Assembly (NCBI GenBank): GCA_007280315.1
Contig: QYQC01000034.1
Coordinates: 1-10,343 of the forward strand
DNA length: 10,343 nt
DNA from: Betaproteobacteria bacterium
Lineage (GTDB): Bacteria; Pseudomonadota; Gammaproteobacteria; Burkholderiales; SG8-39
Direction: 5' to 3'
The position numbers and the translations under genes are program-made. Below are positions 5,741 to 10,343 of this stretch, piece after piece. How positions within the stretch are numbered: the stretch's first letter is position 1; each line of letters begins with the position of its first letter. The notes beneath the pieces were generated by a model that was not told the DNA's origin, did no database searches, and was given only the letters and a program-made list of their open reading frames with translations.

Positions 5741-7009
5741 ATGGAACGTCGAAGTTTTGTAAAGAGTATTGCGGCCGGCGCGGTGGTCACCGCGGCGTCC
5801 CTGGTTCCGGGCAGCTACGCCCTGGCCGCGGACACCATCAAGGTCGGAATCCTGCATTCGCTCTCGGGCACCATGGCGATCAGCGAAACCGTGTTGAAAG
5901 ACGTCACCCTGATGGCGATCGACGCCATCAATGCCAAGGGCGGTGTTCTGGGCAAGAAACTCGAGCCGGTGGTGGTCGATCCGGCCTCGAACTGGCCGCT
6001 GTTCGCGGAAAAAGCGCGCCAGCTGCTGTCGCAGGACAAGGTCGCCGTGGTGTTCGGCTGCTGGACTTCGGTATCGCGTAAATCGGTGCTGCCGGTGTTC
6101 GAGGAGTTGAACGGTCTCCTGTTCTACCCGGTACAGTACGAAGGTGAAGAGCTGTCGAAGAACGTGTTCTACACCGGCGCCGCGCCTAACCAGCAGGCGA
6201 TCCCCGCAGTCGAGTACCTGCTGTCCAAGGAAGGCGGCGGCGCCAAGCGCTTCGTGCTGCTCGGCACCGACTACGTCTATCCGCGCACCACCAACAAGAT
6301 CCTGCGCGCCTTCCTGCATTCCAAGGGCATACAGGACAAGGACATCGACGAGAAGTACACGCCGTTCGGCCACGCCGACTATCAGACCATCGTCGCCGAC
6401 ATCAAAAAGTTTTCAGCAGGCGGCAAGACTGCGGTCGTGTCCACCATCAACGGTGATTCGAACGTCCCGTTCTACAAGGAACTGGGCAACGCCGGCTTGA
6501 AGGCGACAGACGTGCCGGTGGTGGCATTCTCGGTGGGTGAAGAGGAGCTGCGCGGCGTGGATACCAAACCGCTGGTCGGCCACCTCGCCGCATGGAACTA
6601 CTTCATGTCGCTGAAGAACCCGGCCAACGACGAATGGAAGAAAGAATGGGCCGCCTACGCCAAGGCGAAGAAACTGCCGGGCGCGGACAAGCCGCTGACC
6701 AACGACCCGATGGAAGCCGCATGGATCGGCATCCACATGTGGAAGCAGGCGGTGGAAAAGGCCAAATCGACCGACGTCGACAAGGTGATTGCGGCGATGG
6801 CGGGCCAGACGTTCAAGGCGCCCTCGGGCATTACCTCGAAGATGGACGAGAAGAACCATCACCTGCATAAGTCGGTGTTCATCGGCGAGGTCAAGGCCGA
6901 CGGCCAGTTCAACGTGGTGTGGAAGACGCCGGGCCCGGTCAAGGCCCAGCCGTGGAGTCCGTTCATTCCCGAGAACAAGGGCAAGAAGGACGAGCCGGTC
7001 AAGAAGTAG
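5741..7009 (+). CDS. urtA: Urea ABC transporter substrate-binding protein UrtA
   Basis: The 422-residue periplasmic protein belongs to the type I (Leu/Ile/Val-like) binding proteins and captures urea for the UrtBCDE importer. Family features are GILHSLSGTMAISE (36-49), FGCWTSVSRKSVLPVFE (105-121), LFYPVQYEGEE (127-137), NGDSNVPFYKELG (237-249) and the C-terminal HHLHKSVFIGEV (373-384). The N-terminus, RRSFVK followed by a hydrophobic run and an ALA|AD cleavage site near residue 29, fits a twin-arginine (Tat) signal. GGAG 8 nt before the ATG supports the start. It is followed by urtB, urtC and urtD, which confirms the assignment; the closest alternative is the related short-chain amide-binding protein (FmdD type). 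Expression is probably driven by the sigma-54 promoter at 5641. Confidence 0.95.
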   Translation: MERRSFVKSIAAGAVVTAASLVPGSYALAADTIKVGILHSLSGTMAISETVLKDVTLMAIDAINAKGGVLGKKLEPVVVDPASNWPLFAEKARQLLSQDKVAVVFGCWTSVSRKSVLPVFEELNGLLFYPVQYEGEELSKNVFYTGAAPNQQAIPAVEYLLSKEGGGAKRFVLLGTDYVYPRTTNKILRAFLHSKGIQDKDIDEKYTPFGHADYQTIVADIKKFSAGGKTAVVSTINGDSNVPFYKELGNAGLKATDVPVVAFSVGEEELRGVDTKPLVGHLAAWNYFMSLKNPANDEWKKEWAAYAKAKKLPGADKPLTNDPMEAAWIGIHMWKQAVEKAKSTDVDKVIAAMAGQTFKAPSGITSKMDEKNHHLHKSVFIGEVKADGQFNVVWKTPGPVKAQPWSPFIPENKGKKDEPVKK

Positions 7010-7021
7010 ATTCAAGCCAAC

Positions 7022-7050
7022 GGGCCACGGCGATGCCGTGGCCCTTTTTT
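7022..7050 (+). terminator. Intrinsic terminator/attenuator between urtA and urtB
   Basis: GGGCCACGGC (7022-7031) and GCCGTGGCCC (7035-7044) form a perfect 10-bp stem with a GAT loop, followed at once by six T. This is a textbook Rho-independent terminator, yet it sits inside an operon, 15 nt before the urtB ATG. It most likely lets only part of the transcripts continue, or protects the urtA mRNA end, giving more binding protein than permease. Confidence 0.85.
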
Positions 7051-7065
7051 AACTTTCGAGGCTCC

Positions 7066-8676
7066 ATGCTCCTGAAGAAATACGCGCTGGCCCTGAGCCT
7101 CGCCTCCCTGCTTGCCTGCGCACTTCCGGCATGGGCGCTGCCCGCCGATCTGGTGCTGGCGGTTGCCGCGGGTGAAAGCGACGAGCGCATTGCCGCGGTT
7201 GCAAAACTGGTGGCATCGGGCGATAGCGGAGTCGAGGCCTACTTTCAGTCACTGCTCGATGGCGAGGTGCAGGTCGCCGGCGGCAAGCGCGTTCTCATCG
7301 TGAAAGACCGGCACGCCGTCGACGCAGCCACCGGCGAGAAGGTCGAACCGCTGCCGGAAAACCTGGACGATGCACTGGTCAACAACCGCCTGCGCGGCAC
7401 GCTGGAAGGCGCGCGCAGCGCGCTCAAGCTCAGTTCGCCCGACCGTGCGGCACGGCTCACCGCGGTAAAGGCGCTTGAAGACGGTGCGCGCGAGGAAATG
7501 CTGCCGCTGATCGGCGCCGCGCTCGCGCGCGAGACGGATCCCCAGATCAGGCAGTCGCTCACGCTGGTGCAGGCGGGCCTGCAGCTGAAAAGCGCCGACG
7601 CCGCGGTGCGACTTGCGGCAGTCAAGGCATTGGCGCAAAGCGACAATCCGAACACCAAAATGCTGCTGCTCGCACTTCTGGAAAAGAAGGGGGACGTCTA
7701 CGCCGAGCCCGACGCGGCGGTCCGCGCCGAAGCGCAGGATACGCTGAAGGCGGTCCAGTCGCAGCTCTCCAGCGCCGAGCGCTTCAGCCAGATATTCACC
7801 GGCATCAGCCTCGGTTCGATCCTGCTGCTGGCCGCGCTCGGCCTCGCCATCACCTACGGCCTGATGGGCGTGATCAACATGGCGCACGGCGAATTGATCA
7901 TGGTCGGCGCCTATGGCACCTATCTGGTGCAGAACCTGTTCCGGGCGCAGGCGCCGGCGCTGTTCGACTGGTATCTGCTCGCCGCCGTTCCCGTTGCCTT
8001 CTTCGCCTCGGCCATTGTGGGGATGGCGCTGGAGCGCAGCGTGATCCGCTATCTCTACGGCCGGCCGCTGGAAACCCTGCTCGCCACCTGGGGCATCAGC
8101 CTGATCCTGATCCAGACCGTGCGCACCCTGTTCGGCGCGCAGAACGTGCAGGTGGAAAACCCGGTGTGGATGTCGGGCGGCGTGGAAATCATCGCCAATG
8201 TGCTGTTGCCGTGGAATCGCGTGGTTATCATCGGCTTCGCGCTTGCGGTGTTGCTGCTGGTGTGGGTGCTGCTTGCGCGCACGCGCCTCGGGCTGTTCGT
8301 GCGCGCGGTGACGCAGAACCGCGGCATGGCGAGCTGCGTCGGCGTGCCGACCGCGCGCGTGGATACGCTTGCCTTCGGCCTCGGATCGGGCATCGCCGGG
8401 CTGGCCGGCTGCGCACTGTCGCAGATCGGCAACGTCGGCCCCGATCTCGGGCAGACCTACATCGTCGATTCGTTCATGGTGGTGGTGCTGGGCGGCGTCG
8501 GCCAGCTCGCCGGCACGGTGTATGCCGCGCTCGGCCTCGGCATGGCGAACAAGTTTCTCGAAGGCTGGTCGGGCGCGGTGCTGGCAAAAATCGCCATCCT
8601 TGCCTTCATCATCATTTTCATCCAGAAGCGGCCGCAGGGGCTGTTCGCCCTCAAGGGCCGCATGGCGGATGCATGA
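7066..8676 (+). CDS. urtB: Urea ABC transporter permease UrtB
   Basis: The 536-residue inner-membrane protein is one of the two permeases of the urea importer. It has a signal sequence (1-24, cleavage near PAWA|LP), then an extracytoplasmic alpha-helical region (about 25-235) with HEAT-like repeats such as RAARLTAVKAL (128-138) and AAVRLAAVKAL (179-189). The LivH-type permease domain starts near 240 (FSQIFTGISLGSILLLAALG), with GLMGVINMAHGELIMVGAYG (265-284) and MVVVLGGVGQLAGTVYAALG (471-490). A large N-terminal domain is a normal mark of UrtB and separates it from LivH, which lacks it. GAGG lies 4 nt before the ATG at 7066; an earlier in-frame start would place urtB across the urtA terminator. 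A 79-bp palindromic repeat follows the gene. Confidence 0.94.
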   Translation: MLLKKYALALSLASLLACALPAWALPADLVLAVAAGESDERIAAVAKLVASGDSGVEAYFQSLLDGEVQVAGGKRVLIVKDRHAVDAATGEKVEPLPENLDDALVNNRLRGTLEGARSALKLSSPDRAARLTAVKALEDGAREEMLPLIGAALARETDPQIRQSLTLVQAGLQLKSADAAVRLAAVKALAQSDNPNTKMLLLALLEKKGDVYAEPDAAVRAEAQDTLKAVQSQLSSAERFSQIFTGISLGSILLLAALGLAITYGLMGVINMAHGELIMVGAYGTYLVQNLFRAQAPALFDWYLLAAVPVAFFASAIVGMALERSVIRYLYGRPLETLLATWGISLILIQTVRTLFGAQNVQVENPVWMSGGVEIIANVLLPWNRVVIIGFALAVLLLVWVLLARTRLGLFVRAVTQNRGMASCVGVPTARVDTLAFGLGSGIAGLAGCALSQIGNVGPDLGQTYIVDSFMVVVLGGVGQLAGTVYAALGLGMANKFLEGWSGAVLAKIAILAFIIIFIQKRPQGLFALKGRMADA

Positions 8677-8694
8677 TGGGACAGTCTGTCAATC

Positions 8695-8773
8695 GTCATT
8701 CCGAGGCCACCGGCCGAGGAATCTGCTTTTCTCTCGCACTGAAAAGCAGATTCCTCGCTTCGCTCGGAATGAC
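8695..8773. repeat. 79-bp palindromic dispersed repeat between urtB and urtC
   Basis: The outer arms GTCATTCCGAG (8695-8705) and CTCGGAATGAC (8763-8773) are perfect 11-bp inverses. The inner arms, 8715-8731 and 8741-8757 (CGAGGAATCTGCTTTTC and its inverse), are perfect over 17 bp. Internal loops are GCCACCGGC on one side and CTTCG on the other, and the tip loop is 9 nt. The words gtcattccgag and ctcggaatgac are known to me from a dispersed repeat in many bacterial genomes, often mistranslated as FLASLGMT. It is probably a non-autonomous, MITE- or REP-like element inserted in the 124-bp urtB-urtC gap. Its RNA would fold into a long hairpin in the urt mRNA. No T-run follows, so it is not a terminator. 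Confidence 0.85.
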
Positions 8774-8800
8774 AACGTCTGCGTTGTCGAGACCGGTGTA

Positions 8801-9936
8801 ATGGGACCGCTGGCCCCGCACATCAGTAATCTCTACGGCCGCCGCGGCTGGATCGTGCTCGGCGTGTGCGCGCTGATCCTGTTCGTGCTCTTCCCTCTGG
8901 CCAACCTGGTCATGCCAAAAGGCAGTCTGTTCCACATTTCGGATTTCACCGTGGCTCTTGCCGGCAAGATCATGTGCTATGCCATCGTCGCCGTGGCGAT
9001 GGATCTGATCTGGGGCTATACCGGGATCCTCTCGCTCGGCCATGGCCTGTTCTTCGCCCTCGGCGGCTATGCCATGGGCATGTACCTGATGCGCATGATC
9101 GGTCGCGAAGGCCAGTACCAGAGCGACCTGCCGGACTTCATGGTGTTTCTGAACTGGAAGGCCTATCCCTGGTACTGGAGCTTCACCGATCAATTCTGGT
9201 ACGCGGCGCTGCTGGTGGTGCTGGTGCCGGGGCTGCTCGCGTTCGTGTTCGGTTTCTTCGCCTTCCGCTCGCGCATCAAGGGCGTGTACTTCTCCATCAT
9301 CACCCAGGCGCTGACCTTCGCTTTCATGCTGCTGTTCTTTCGCAACGACACCGGCTTTGGCGGCAACAACGGCTTCACCGACTTCAAGCGCATCCTCGGC
9401 CATACCATAGCGACCTCGCAGACGCGCATTGCGCTGTTCATGATTACCGGCGCCACGCTGATTGTCACGCTGCTGTTCGCGCGCGCCATTGTCACCTCCA
9501 AGCTCGGCCGGGTGCTGACGGCGATTCGCGACGCGGAGTCGCGCGTGATGTTCTCCGGCTACAACCCGGTGCACTACAAACTGTTCATCTGGACCGTGTC
9601 GGCGGTGATCTGCGGCATCGCCGGCGCGCTCTACGTACCGCAGGTGGGCATCATCAATCCGAGCGAAATGTCCCCCGCCAACTCGATCGAAATTGCGATC
9701 TGGGTGGCGGTGGGCGGGCGCGGCAGCCTGGTCGGCGCGATCCTCGGCGCGGCAATCGTGAACGGCGCGAAAAGCGTGCTCACCGTCGCGTTTCCGGAAT
9801 ACTGGCTGTTCTTCCTCGGCCTCTTGTTCATCCTGGTGACGCTGTTCCTGCCACGCGGCGTGATCGGCGCGTTCGACCAGCTGCGCGATCGATTGCGCCA
9901 GCGCAAGCTCGCGCAGCCGGCGCGCGGGAGCACGGC

Positions 9937-9940
<4 letters not shown>
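8801..9940 (+). CDS. urtC: Urea ABC transporter permease UrtC
   Basis: The 379-residue protein is the second membrane permease of the urea importer, of the LivM family. Membrane segments lie near 17-37, 52-72, 80-100, 133-153, 163-180, 208-230, 262-280, 296-325 and 334-350. Diagnostic regions are MDLIWGYTGILSLGHGLFFALGGYAMGMYL (67-96) and the cytoplasmic loop GRVLTAIRDAESRVMFSGYN (236-255), which contacts the ATPases. The ATG at 8801 is the only good start codon before the first membrane segment. It lies 27 nt after the palindromic repeat and has only a weak ribosome site (GAG at 8789-8791), so its translation may be less efficient or affected by the repeat hairpin. The stop overlaps urtD by 4 nt. 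Confidence 0.94.

Positions 9941-10343
<403 letters not shown>

Noticed and set aside
8668..8801. A peptide encoded by the urtB-urtC gap (containing FLASLGMT)
   Set aside because: This is the translation of the palindromic repeat, a well-known source of false small genes.

Overview
This is a GC-rich bacterial chromosome segment. Its protein families and gene order (pyk-fba-pur-tsaC on one strand, the urea ABC transporter genes on the other) point to a betaproteobacterium. The genus cannot be fixed from the sequence alone. No phage, IS element, CRISPR array, tRNA or rRNA was seen, and most of the window is core metabolism.

Left part (1-4802, minus strand; in transcription order from right to left): a small unknown lipoprotein, pyruvate kinase (pyk), class II fructose-bisphosphate aldolase (fba), PurE, PurC and the first 36 codons of the threonylcarbamoyl-AMP synthase TsaC. 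fba and purE overlap by 4 nt and are probably translationally coupled, joining glycolysis or the Calvin cycle to purine synthesis. No purK lies between purE and tsaC, although PurE looks like the class I, PurK-dependent type. A REP-like inverted repeat fills the purC-tsaC gap.

Middle (4803-5740): a compact divergent promoter region separates the lipoprotein from a DUF4126 membrane protein on the plus strand. Both genes, and also tsaC, have a TANAAT hexamer 5-6 nt before the ATG and no well-placed Shine-Dalgarno, so all three may give leaderless mRNAs. The 301-bp gap at 5440-5740 is a regulatory region: two NtrC-like sites about three helical turns apart, a weak IHF-like site, a near-consensus sigma-54 promoter and a roughly 74-nt leader.

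Right part (5741-10343, plus strand): urtA, urtB, urtC and the 5' part of urtD, which encode the high-affinity urea ABC importer (binding protein, two permeases, first ATPase). A perfect hairpin with a T-run between urtA and urtB probably acts as a partial terminator that favours UrtA. A 79-bp palindromic dispersed repeat sits between urtB and urtC. urtC and urtD overlap by 4 nt. The layout predicts urea uptake switched on by nitrogen limitation through NtrC/RpoN, with stoichiometry tuned by RNA hairpins.

Nothing here looks like a wholly new system. The most informative parts are the non-coding elements.
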